From Rossellomorea marisflavi (GTDB taxonomy: Bacteria > Bacillota > Bacilli > Bacillales > Bacillaceae_B): 64,000 nucleotides of DNA. The stretch covers positions 2,282,001-2,346,000 of the forward strand of contig NZ_CP081870.1 in assembly GCF_022170785.1 (NCBI RefSeq), read 5' to 3'. The position numbers and the translations under genes are program-made. Below the pieces are notes generated by a model. It was given only the letters and a program-made list of their open reading frames with translations, searched no databases and was not told the DNA's origin. This document shows positions 17,601 through 25,309 of the stretch, in pieces (the first letter of the stretch is position 1; every line of letters begins with the position of its first letter).

Positions 17601-17633
17601 AGAAGCCTGGATTCTCTTCCAAGCTTCTTTTTT
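17601..17633 (+). terminator. Intrinsic terminator after the 96-residue protein gene
   Basis: AGAAGC and GCTTCT arms with an inner TGGA/TCCA pairing and one mismatch are followed by TTTTTT. Confidence 0.65.
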
Positions 17634-18549
17634 ACATAAAATCAAAATAATAGCGGATGATGTGAAAGAAAATGGGTGCTGTATAAGCCAGACTGTCCAC
17701 CCGGTTCAAGTAGCTTTCCTTCAGGGAAGTGAACTTCGGCCGGTCTCCGATCAGAAGATCGCGTTTCAATACAGATACCGTAAGACTTCCGATAAAGGCA
17801 CCTGTCGCAATGATGACGCCTGACAAGAGGCCGAATGTTTCATTCAGTGGCGTCAGATATGGGTAGAGGCTAAAGGATAAGCCCGTTGTAACCAGTAAAG
17901 CCACCATATATCCTTCCCATGTGATGGCAGGATTCGCTGTAGGAACCACCTTTAAGCGGCCGGCATAGATGGAAACGAGATGTTGAACGATGTCACTCAC
18001 CTGCGTAAGGATGACAAGGTAAAGGACAAGATTGGCTCCGTATTCGGGACTCGCAACTTGGAAATAGGCCAGATGGCTAAGGCCGAACACCATAAGCATC
18101 AGGCCCCATTGAGTAGAACTGACCGACCTTAAGAACCCTACGGTGCCTTTCCCCAGGATCCTCGGTAGCGGCAGAAGTAAAAAAACGTACACAGGGATAA
18201 AGACGATGAACATTCCATACCAGCCAAGGTAGATCCAATAAAATTGGAGCGGGATCGATATGTATGCCCACAAGAAAATACGCCGGTCGGCCTTCCTTGT
18301 CTTCATCATGGAAAAATACTCTTTCAGAGAGAAGAAGCAAAGGAGCATTAATGAGAGCATGGATACAAGAGGGTTGAAAAGGGTGGCAACCGTAAAAACG
18401 ACAAACATCCCCCACCATGTTTTGATCCGCAGGGAAACACGGGAGAAATCCTTGTCCCCTTGGAACTTCCTTACTGAAAGGAATGCCAGATGACCGGCTG
18501 AAAGCGTCAGGAAAATGATGAATAACGTCCAATAAGCGCTAGTGGTCAA
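17632..18549 (-). CDS. Phosphatidate cytidylyltransferase-like membrane protein (CdsA family)
   Basis: The 305-residue protein has about eight hydrophobic segments and a C-terminal region resembling the CTP-transferase signature (TVSVLKRDLLIGDRPKF, later YLNRVDSLAYTAP). Aspartates expected for CTP and magnesium binding are partly present, but the signature is shorter and more degenerate than that of true CdsA. CdsA makes CDP-diacylglycerol. This may be a divergent paralogue acting on a related prenyl or lipid phosphate. No neighbour helps to decide. Confidence 0.72.
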   Translation of the reverse strand: MTTSAYWTLFIIFLTLSAGHLAFLSVRKFQGDKDFSRVSLRIKTWWGMFVVFTVATLFNPLVSMLSLMLLCFFSLKEYFSMMKTRKADRRIFLWAYISIPLQFYWIYLGWYGMFIVFIPVYVFLLLPLPRILGKGTVGFLRSVSSTQWGLMLMVFGLSHLAYFQVASPEYGANLVLYLVILTQVSDIVQHLVSIYAGRLKVVPTANPAITWEGYMVALLVTTGLSFSLYPYLTPLNETFGLLSGVIIATGAFIGSLTVSVLKRDLLIGDRPKFTSLKESYLNRVDSLAYTAPIFFHIIRYYFDFM

Positions 18550-18667
18550 AGATGTCCCCCCTATTGTTAAAATCCTTTAAAAGGATGGGTCATTGGTCAT
18601 ATTAACCCCTCAGGTTATTGTATAATGAAGAAGGTGGAACATCTACATTTTTTTAGGAGGTGCGCGG

Positions 18668-19228
18668 TTGGAAGACCACTTTATTTATATTTTATTGACG
18701 GATACGGGCACCCTGTTCACTAAATCGATTAAGAGCTATACGAAAGCCCCCTACAATCACGCGTCCATTTCATTTGATCGGGAACTCACGGACATGTACA
18801 GCTTCGGGAGGAAGCATCCATCCAATCCTTTGTCTGGTGGATTTGTAAAGGAAGATGTCCACAGTGGTACATACAGCAAATATCCGAAGACGACCTGTGT
18901 GATATACAGGCTGAAGGTGTCTCAGAGGGATACGCAAAAAATGCTCCGGGTTCTGAATGTATTCAAACGCAGCAGCAATAAGTATCTCTATAATCTTTTC
19001 GGGATCGTCGGCGTGACGATGAATGAGCCGGTGGAATTCAGCAACTCCTACTTTTGCTCCCAATTCGTCGCGGAAGTATTAAGCCGGTCGGGCGTCAAGC
19101 TCTGGGATAAGCTACCCGCCCTGGTTACCCCCGAGGATTTCAGAAGATCCCCATCGTTTGAGCTGATTTACGAAGGGACACTGTCAGATTATGAACCCGT
19201 TAAAAAGCAAAGGAACCTCCCGGAATGA
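18668..19228 (+). CDS. Permuted papain-like hydrolase (YiiX/NlpC-P60 type)
   Basis: The 186-residue protein has the permuted arrangement in which the catalytic histidine comes first (H31 in APYNHASIS) and the cysteine later (C130 in SYFCSQFVAEVL). This is typical of YiiX/LRAT-like members of the NlpC/P60 superfamily, which hydrolyse amide or ester bonds in cell wall or lipids. No signal peptide is seen. The start is TTG with AGGAGG 7 nt upstream. A TATAAT hexamer lies about 45 nt before the start. Substrate is unknown. Confidence 0.75.
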   Translation: MEDHFIYILLTDTGTLFTKSIKSYTKAPYNHASISFDRELTDMYSFGRKHPSNPLSGGFVKEDVHSGTYSKYPKTTCVIYRLKVSQRDTQKMLRVLNVFKRSSNKYLYNLFGIVGVTMNEPVEFSNSYFCSQFVAEVLSRSGVKLWDKLPALVTPEDFRRSPSFELIYEGTLSDYEPVKKQRNLPE

Positions 19229-19250
19229 ACAAATCCGGGAGGTTCCTTTT
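19209..19250. terminator. Bidirectional terminator between convergent genes
   Basis: AAGGAACCTCCCGGA is inverted as TCCGGGAGGTTCCTT with T runs on the plus side. It overlaps the end of the hydrolase gene and serves the convergent gene on the minus strand as well. Confidence 0.8.
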
Positions 19251-19255
19251 GGTTA

Positions 19256-19825
19256 TCATTCGATTGTAAAGCGAAGGAAGAAAATAAATTGATAAACCAT
19301 CTCATACGCTTCCAGAAGGGTAGCTTCTTCACTGAACCCCCTCATATCATTCAATGTCAGATTGAGGTCCCACAGACCATCCTCCCCGTTGAATAAAAGT
19401 TCGTAGGAGTCCTCTCCATTCGTCAGGGTCTCAGCCAGGATCTGCTTGATTTCAGGACCAAATTTCTTTTGGAGTTTCAGTCCAAGGAGAGCGCCGTAGG
19501 TTTGGAAGACGTCATTCATCTCAAGGGAGACTCCGTCAACTCCCACACGGTCAAAGCACTCCGCTTCCAGATAGACGAAGTGTTCCGGGTTTTCCTTCAG
19601 GTACCGGACAGGTTCGTCCAGTATCGCATGACCATCAGCAATCAATTCTTCCGTTTCCTTATCGCATCGCTCCACAACCGCTTGTGAAAGGGCGGTCTTA
19701 AAATCGATGATGGTGAGTCCTTCCGGGGACTTCAAGTCATTTTGAAGGAGATACTCCATTTCTTCAGGCAGGGCTTCAATGGTCCCCTCGACTCTGTCTG
19801 CCCACTCAGTCATTTTCTTTTTCAT
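19256..19825 (-). CDS. Conserved hypothetical acidic protein downstream of exoA
   Basis: The 189-residue soluble protein is strongly acidic and predicted helical, with no recognisable catalytic motif. Notable segments are ALPEEMEYLLQNDLK and LTLNDMRGFSEEATLLEAYEMVY (cited here in parts). The start at MKKKMTEW has AAGGAGG upstream and lies 14 nt after the exoA stop, so the two are likely cotranscribed. I do not recognise a family. Confidence 0.7.
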   Translation of the reverse strand: MKKKMTEWADRVEGTIEALPEEMEYLLQNDLKSPEGLTIIDFKTALSQAVVERCDKETEELIADGHAILDEPVRYLKENPEHFVYLEAECFDRVGVDGVSLEMNDVFQTYGALLGLKLQKKFGPEIKQILAETLTNGEDSYELLFNGEDGLWDLNLTLNDMRGFSEEATLLEAYEMVYQFIFFLRFTIE

Positions 19826-19838
19826 ATGTAGTTCCTCC

Positions 19839-20606
19839 TTATTCGGATAGTTCTTTGAATTCAGCGTATACGGGACAATGATCGCTGCCGAGCACCGCTG
19901 GTTCCATCCCGGCTGAAGCAAGTGAAGTCGCCAGGGAACGCGAAGCAATGACATAGTCGATGCGCCATCCGATATTCCGCTCTCTCACCTTGTTCATGTA
20001 AGACCACCAGGTGTACGCATCATCACGATCCGGATGAAGATATCTGAACGTGTCGATGAATCCGGCATCCAAGAGCTGCGTCATTTTCTCCCTTTCCTCA
20101 TCCGTAAACCCAGAATTCCCACGGTTTGAACGGTCATTCTTCAAATCGATGGGTTGATGGGCGACATTCAAATCCCCACATAGGACGACAGGTTTATGCT
20201 CGTCCAACTTCTTTATATATCCCCTTACCTTATCTTCCCAACGAAGGCGGTCGACTATTCGGGATAAATCCCGCTTTGAATTCGGGGTGTACATGGTCAC
20301 AAGATAGAAGGATTCGAATTCACATGTAATCAATCGCCCTTCTTCTTCAACCTCTCCCTCAACAAATCCGTAACTCACATGGAGTGGTTCCGTTTTTGTG
20401 AAGACGGCTGTCCCAGAGTATCCTTTTCTTTGGGCATAGTTCCAATACTGATGATATCCTGGCAGATCCAATTCGATTTGACCCGCCTGGAGCTTTGATT
20501 CCTGAATGCAGAAGATATCCGCATCACTATGTTTGAAGAAATCAAGAAAGCCCTTTTTGACACAGGCCCTGATTCCGTTCACATTCCAAGAAATTAGTTT
20601 GACCAT
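19839..20606 (-). CDS. exoA: Exodeoxyribonuclease III / AP endonuclease
   Basis: The 255-residue endonuclease/exonuclease/phosphatase-fold enzyme processes abasic sites and 3' ends in base excision repair. All motifs are present: SWNVNGIRA at residues 6-14, FCIQESKL, CGDLNVAH and the catalytic GSDHCPV near the C terminus. Length and sequence fit the B. subtilis ExoA group. Confidence 0.96.
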   Translation of the reverse strand: MVKLISWNVNGIRACVKKGFLDFFKHSDADIFCIQESKLQAGQIELDLPGYHQYWNYAQRKGYSGTAVFTKTEPLHVSYGFVEGEVEEEGRLITCEFESFYLVTMYTPNSKRDLSRIVDRLRWEDKVRGYIKKLDEHKPVVLCGDLNVAHQPIDLKNDRSNRGNSGFTDEEREKMTQLLDAGFIDTFRYLHPDRDDAYTWWSYMNKVRERNIGWRIDYVIASRSLATSLASAGMEPAVLGSDHCPVYAEFKELSE

Positions 20607-20774
20607 CTCTCATTTGCACCTCTGATTTCATGTTTCCGATCGTTGATCTCTGGTCGGAATCCCTGCTATTATTCTACCATATTTCATTCAGACGAACGAA
20701 ATTATACTAAGATAATATATGATATTGCCATTATTATATTTGAATAACATTAGCTCGCGTTGATTATTTTCCTA

Positions 20775-20808
20775 CAAAAATAAGGCGCGGGGATCATGCC
20801 CGCACCTT
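20775..20808 (-). terminator. Intrinsic terminator after the P-loop ATPase gene
   Basis: On the minus strand AAGGTGCGGG pairs with CCCGCGCCTT and is followed by ATTTTTG. Confidence 0.75.
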
Positions 20809-20817
20809 CATTCCTCA

Positions 20818-21891
20818 TCATTGGATTTCTGATTCTATCCGGTTGTAGAGATTTTCCGATATCCGCTCCACCTTATCGAAATCCATCAGACTGACATAGA
20901 TCCCTTTCATCTTGTCATGAAAATCCTTTGCTTCACTCAGCGTCTGGATCGCTTCCTTCATTTTATCTTTGTAGCCCTTCGTCGCCTCTTCAATCTCACG
21001 ACTGAATGTTTCATCGGTTCCTTCCGTGATACATCGATCATACATATCAACGATGTGATCCCCTTTCCGTGAAGGGAAATACTCGTGGGGAGCCGTACTG
21101 TCAAAAATGGCGATGCCCTGTTCCCTTAGGATGACCATATCCAGGCTATTGGGATCAAAACCGCAGTGGTAAACCTCCACACTGAACCCTTTATCCCTCC
21201 CGCTTGCTGCAATTTTTTTCAGCATCGTTGACTTACCGGATCCTGCCCTTCCCTTGATGAAAAACCTGTCCGTAAGACCATCGGTGAGGTTTTGGATGTA
21301 GTCGACTGCGCCGATCGGGGTTGCCGCACCAAGGAATCGACGCGTGATTCTCCCTTCTGTTCCCTGTTCCTCTCCTGCAAAGAAGCTGGCAATCAATTCC
21401 TCCGTCAGGGTATTGGCTTCTTCAAAATCCATATTGGAAATGTACACTTTTTCGATGTCATCATGTTCTCTCAAGGACGCTGCAAACGTATCATAGGCTT
21501 CCTGTCGTTTACCGATGAACTGATTGTGAAAAGATAACACGGCTTCCGTATGATCTGCTAGCCTCTCCATATCCAATGCCTTTGTAAGATCAATTCTTTC
21601 CACGACCGCCTGGGCTACATTGAACATTTCACTGCCATCGATTACACCAATCCCCTTCTCCGGAAGCAGGATGGCATCCAAGGCATCAGGTTGCAAAGCA
21701 CTATGAATGTAATCCAAGTCATATCCCGATTTCTCAAACCGTTTACCGAGCTCCTTCAAAAGGGTCGATTTCCCTGCCCCTGGCCCACCGTCGAGTATAT
21801 ACACTTTTTCCAATTCTTCAAAAGCGGAATCCGATAAACTGATCAATCCTTTTGCAGTATTCCCGCATGCAAAATAATGTTTAATCGTCAT
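20818..21891 (-). CDS. Duplicated P-loop ATPase (PRK06851-like)
   Basis: The 357-residue soluble protein contains two complete Walker A motifs, GGPGAGKST at residues 35-43 and GRAGSGKST near residue 215. Each is followed by similar material (YIHSALQPDALDAI and VYHCGFDPNSLDMVI; GIGVIDGS and GIAIFDST), showing internal duplication. This corresponds to the conserved but uncharacterised PRK06851 group. No membrane segment or partner domain is visible. It lies downstream of speD, separated by a terminator, so coexpression is uncertain. Confidence 0.78.
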   Translation of the reverse strand: MTIKHYFACGNTAKGLISLSDSAFEELEKVYILDGGPGAGKSTLLKELGKRFEKSGYDLDYIHSALQPDALDAILLPEKGIGVIDGSEMFNVAQAVVERIDLTKALDMERLADHTEAVLSFHNQFIGKRQEAYDTFAASLREHDDIEKVYISNMDFEEANTLTEELIASFFAGEEQGTEGRITRRFLGAATPIGAVDYIQNLTDGLTDRFFIKGRAGSGKSTMLKKIAASGRDKGFSVEVYHCGFDPNSLDMVILREQGIAIFDSTAPHEYFPSRKGDHIVDMYDRCITEGTDETFSREIEEATKGYKDKMKEAIQTLSEAKDFHDKMKGIYVSLMDFDKVERISENLYNRIESEIQ

Positions 21892-21983
21892 GGAATCATC
21901 CTCTCTTCACTCTTCCCTTAAGCAGGGAGGCGGTTCGCCCATAGTAAACCATATGTCTTACAGCCTGCCCCCGTGAATCTGAC

Positions 21984-22014
21984 AAAAAAAAGACGCCCTC
22001 TGACCCGGGCGCCT
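21984..22014 (-). terminator. Intrinsic terminator after speD
   Basis: On the minus strand GGCGCCC pairs with GGGCGTC across an eight-base loop and is followed by TTTTTTTT. Confidence 0.75.
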
Positions 22015-22017
22015 TCC

Positions 22018-22833
22018 CTATTCCCTTTTATCCATGTTCTTACCGTAAAAAATTTCATCCATCTCTTTTTTCAGCTTGCTTGTGATTTCCTTCGCCTCTC
22101 CTTCATCGAGGCGGTCTTCCGTATACCCGAACAGATAGTTGTTCAGATCGAATTCCTTCAGTTTGCACTTTGTATGGAAGATGTTCTGCGGATATACATT
22201 TACATCAATCATGTCGTATTCCTCTTTGATTGCTTCAGGTATATAATTCTGGATGGATTGAATATCATGATCTATAAATAGCTTGCGGCCATTGATATCC
22301 CGGGTGAACCCCCGTACTCGATAATCCATCGTCATGATGTCTGTATCAAAGGAATGGATGAGATAATTCAATGCCTTCAGTGGAGATATTTCACCGCAGG
22401 TGGATACATCGATATCCGCCCGAAATGTACTGATCCCTTCATGGGGGTGGTATTCCGGGTATGTGTGGACGGTAATATGGCTCTTATCCAGGTGCATGGC
22501 GGCGCTTGCCGGAAGTGGGCCTGGAGATTCATCGAAGTGTTCAGTGGGGACTTCAACGATCGGACCTTCCGATACCAAGATGGTGACACTTGCTCCCTGG
22601 GGGACATAATCCTGCTTGGACACATTCAAAACGTGAGCCCCGATGATGTCAGACACATGTGTCAATATGCCCGTTAGACGTTCCGCATTGTATTGTTCAT
22701 CAATATATTCGATGTACGCCTCCCGCTCTTCTCGCGTTTTCGTATAGCATACATCGTACATATTGAAGCTTAAGGACTTTGTCAGATTATTGAATTCATG
22801 GAGCTGAATGCGCTCTTGATGAGATAAATTCAT
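22018..22833 (-). CDS. speD: S-adenosylmethionine decarboxylase proenzyme, E. coli-type
   Basis: The 271-residue protein makes decarboxylated SAM, the aminopropyl donor for spermidine. It resembles E. coli SpeD almost end to end, for example [28 protein letters not shown] and [14 protein letters not shown]. Autocleavage should occur at K117-S118 in [10 protein letters not shown], giving the pyruvoyl group. This long form differs from the short (about 126 residue) SpeD of B. subtilis. The ATG at MNLSHQ has GAGGGGGAAG upstream. No spermidine synthase gene is adjacent. Confidence 0.93.
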   Translation of the reverse strand: MNLSHQERIQLHEFNNLTKSLSFNMYDVCYTKTREEREAYIEYIDEQYNAERLTGILTHVSDIIGAHVLNVSKQDYVPQGASVTILVSEGPIVEVPTEHFDESPGPLPASAAMHLDKSHITVHTYPEYHPHEGISTFRADIDVSTCGEISPLKALNYLIHSFDTDIMTMDYRVRGFTRDINGRKLFIDHDIQSIQNYIPEAIKEEYDMIDVNVYPQNIFHTKCKLKEFDLNNYLFGYTEDRLDEGEAKEITSKLKKEMDEIFYGKNMDKRE

Positions 22834-22970
22834 GAAACACTTCCCCCTCATTACACGTATGTGTGTATGTTACCCGAACACCCCCAAGGTAAAACAAACT
22901 GGTAATAGCTTTTTCTTTTTACTTTGAGCTTGGATTGGTTAGAATGGAAGTAGGAATGGAGTTGTATATC

Positions 22971-24092
22971 GTGAAAAAACTACTACTGCTTATCGTACTT
23001 ATAGCAGCTGCATATATTACCAAGCCACTATGGATCGAACAGGTTGAGGCATCGAGTCTCGGCTCCATCATGGACAAATTCCAGAAATTCAAGGAACGGG
23101 ATGACGTACAGGGTGCGATAGACGGCCTAGATCAAGGCATGCAATCCCTGCTTACAAAGCTGGATGATTTAAAAGAGAGCAAAGATAGAGAGCCAAAAGA
23201 GCCACAAGCAGAAAAGCCGGCACTAACCACCCCAAGCAGTGACACCTTCTCTGTTCACAATATCGAACTTGGCGCTGACAAGAAAGAAGTAGAGAAGCAA
23301 GCAGGTGATGCCCAGAGGCATTCCATGAATGAGTATGGCGTAGAATGGTTCGCCTACCATGACCACTACCAAAACTTCTTCATGGCCTCTTATGACGACA
23401 ATGGCAAGGTGAACGGCCTGTACACGAATCAAGATCTCATCGCTTCAACGACAGGCATTAAAATCGGGGCCTCCAAAGAGGATGTACGTAATGAAATGGG
23501 CAAACCCCTCGAACATATCCGTAAGGGGATGACGCTTTTTCAACTTCAGACCGACGGGGAGCATGATGTTTTTGAAGTCGATGACTCCTATGTGACGATC
23601 TTTTATGATAAGCATGAGAATAATACTGTCACAGCCATCCAGGTGATCGATTCTGGGTTGGAGAACGAGAAGAAGGATTACTACACTAAAGCCTCTGCAT
23701 CCATGAAAGAAGGATTTGAGTATCAACTCTTCGACCTCACGAATGCCATCCGGGTCAGGATGGGTGAATCTGTCCTGACATGGGATGACCACGTCAGGGA
23801 AACGGCAAGGAAACATAGCGATGATATGGCAGAAAATAACTACTTCAGTCACACAAACCTCGACGGGGAATCGCCTTTCGACCGAATGGCCGATGATCAG
23901 GTAGCCTTCAGGACGGCGGGAGAAAACCTTGCCTATGGGCAGCTCAGCTCGATTTTTGCCCACGAAGGCCTCATGAACTCGATGGGTCACCGTGAAAATA
24001 TCCTTCAGTCCCATTATGAGTACCTCGGCGTAGGGGTTTCATTCAATGAAAAGGCCCAACCCTATTACACCGAGAACTTCTTTAGTGAATAA
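22971..24092 (+). CDS. CAP-domain (SCP-like) exported protein, YlbC-like
   Basis: The roughly 373-residue protein begins with a signal or anchor segment (VKKLLLLIVLIAAAYI). It continues through a charged linker rich in lysine and glutamate, then a CAP-associated domain in which VHNIELGADKKEVEK and its repeat TTGIKIGASKEDVRN are recognisable. It ends with a CAP domain containing ARKHSDDMAENNYFSH and GENLAYG and GHRENIL. Such proteins are wall-associated and of unknown activity in Bacilli. I favour the GTG start with GGAATGGAG upstream; an ATG five codons earlier remains possible. Confidence 0.82.
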   Translation: MKKLLLLIVLIAAAYITKPLWIEQVEASSLGSIMDKFQKFKERDDVQGAIDGLDQGMQSLLTKLDDLKESKDREPKEPQAEKPALTTPSSDTFSVHNIELGADKKEVEKQAGDAQRHSMNEYGVEWFAYHDHYQNFFMASYDDNGKVNGLYTNQDLIASTTGIKIGASKEDVRNEMGKPLEHIRKGMTLFQLQTDGEHDVFEVDDSYVTIFYDKHENNTVTAIQVIDSGLENEKKDYYTKASASMKEGFEYQLFDLTNAIRVRMGESVLTWDDHVRETARKHSDDMAENNYFSHTNLDGESPFDRMADDQVAFRTAGENLAYGQLSSIFAHEGLMNSMGHRENILQSHYEYLGVGVSFNEKAQPYYTENFFSE

Positions 24093-24121
24093 TCCTCATC
24101 CGTTCAAGCAGAGAGCAAGGA

Positions 24122-24429
24122 GGTTGGGACAAAACTAAAAAGGGATTATTTCACGACGAACAATATCAGTATGGCTTCGTTATACCGCTCATGATTTCCG
24201 TGCAAGACTACGCTTTCCGCGGGTAGCCCGTGAGCCTCCTCGGCATGCCTGCGGGGTCTCACATCAGCTACTCTTCCCGCTGGAGTCTTCGTCTTGCACT
24301 CCAATCAACCGCTGGAAACGAGTACATATAAATGGTCAAAGAACAATTTAATAACCCGGATGAACTTGCCTGAAAGTAGGGAAGTTCATCCGGGTTTTAC
24401 TGTGAGTAAGACACTTTTGTCCCAGCCCC
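24122..24429 (+). repeat. Complete dispersed repeat element A with inverted ends
   Basis: The element begins GGTTGGGACAAAA and ends TTTTGTCCCAGCCCC, an imperfect terminal inverted repeat. Inside are the shared core (GCTTTCCGCGGG, GTGAGCCTCCTCGG, TGCGGGGTCTCACATCAGCT, CGCTGGAGTC) and a 15-bp hairpin near the right end. The reverse complement of the element at 43.2-43.4 kb aligns with it throughout. No protein is encoded. The stretch from 24093 to 24121 is empty. Confidence 0.8.
24353..24398. terminator. Perfect hairpin inside repeat element A
   Basis: AACCCGGATGAACTT is inverted as AAGTTCATCCGGGTT, followed by TT on the plus strand. It has terminator-like form but is a conserved part of the repeat. 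Confidence 0.5.
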
Positions 24430-24458
24430 TTCCTATTCTCACCCCTATGACAAACAAG

Positions 24459-24485
24459 AAGACCGACTCGTGATGAGTCGGTCTT
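24459..24485 (-). terminator. Stem-loop after the DsbA/FrnE-like gene
   Basis: AAGACCGACTC is perfectly inverted as GAGTCGGTCTT around a five-base loop, with a moderately T-rich minus-strand tail (CTTGTTTGTC). Confidence 0.6.
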
Positions 24486-24526
24486 AGTGGTATAGAGGAA
24501 AAACATTCCAAACGCTGCTATATCAT

Positions 24527-25243
24527 TTACTTTTCTTCAGGTATCTCGCACCCATTTTCATCGCACGTCATCCCCTGGTCCGTATTTAGTGAAGTCAAAG
24601 GGGAACGGGATTCCTCTTCCCAAACTTTAGCCAGCGCATCACGGAAAACTTCAGGTGGTTGCGCGCCGGAAATGGCATATTTTCTGTTAATCACAAAAAA
24701 TGGTACGCCTTGTACCCCGATCTCGCGTGCTTCTGCTTCATCCATTCGGACTTCCTTCGCATAGGCTTCACCTTTAAGGACTTCAGTTGCCTCATTCCTG
24801 TCCAATCCGGCAGACTCCCCAAGGTCGAGAAGGGTGTCTTCGTCACCGACATGCTTAGAATCGGTAAAGTGAGCTTTCAAGAGCAACTCCGTCAACTCAG
24901 CCGCTTTTCCTTTGGTTTGTGCGAATTTAGTGAGTCGATGAGCATCGAATGTATTGGTCGGCACACTGGTATCAAAGCGGAAATCAAGACCAACGGCAGC
25001 CGCTTGTTGGGTGAGGCTTACGGAGTTATTCCTTGCTTGTTCTTCAGTGATCCCGTATTTGGAGGCAATCAGCTGATGGATGTTCTTATCTGTATCCTTA
25101 GGGAAGTTGGGATCAAGCTCGAAGCTCTTGAATTCGACTTCCACCTCATCTGCATGATCAAACTGCTCAAGTGCCTGCTCCAGGCGGCGTTTTCCTATAT
25201 AACAAAATGGACAAACATAATCAGACCATACTTCTATTTTCAT
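24527..25243 (-). CDS. DsbA-family oxidoreductase, FrnE-like
   Basis: The 238-residue thioredoxin-fold protein has the CPFC active site at residues 11-14 and the inserted helical domain of FrnE/2-hydroxychromene isomerase-like proteins. It has the cis-proline region GVQGVPFFVIN, and a C-terminal cysteine pair (CDENGCEIP) that could act as a second redox or metal site. There is no signal peptide, so it should be cytoplasmic. The ATG has AGAGGTG upstream; a GTG three codons earlier is inside that site. Confidence 0.85.
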   Translation of the reverse strand: MKIEVWSDYVCPFCYIGKRRLEQALEQFDHADEVEVEFKSFELDPNFPKDTDKNIHQLIASKYGITEEQARNNSVSLTQQAAAVGLDFRFDTSVPTNTFDAHRLTKFAQTKGKAAELTELLLKAHFTDSKHVGDEDTLLDLGESAGLDRNEATEVLKGEAYAKEVRMDEAEAREIGVQGVPFFVINRKYAISGAQPPEVFRDALAKVWEEESRSPLTSLNTDQGMTCDENGCEIPEEK

Positions 25244-25309
25244 CCCTTGCACCTCTTTACTGTTTAATCTAGGGGCATCGTACCATATTTTGAGTCATAA
25301 TACCCATCA

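Noticed and set aside
24353-24398. Hairpin taken as a simple terminator for the CAP-protein gene
   Set aside because: It is 260 bases past the stop codon and is a conserved internal part of the dispersed element, so a dedicated terminator role is less likely.
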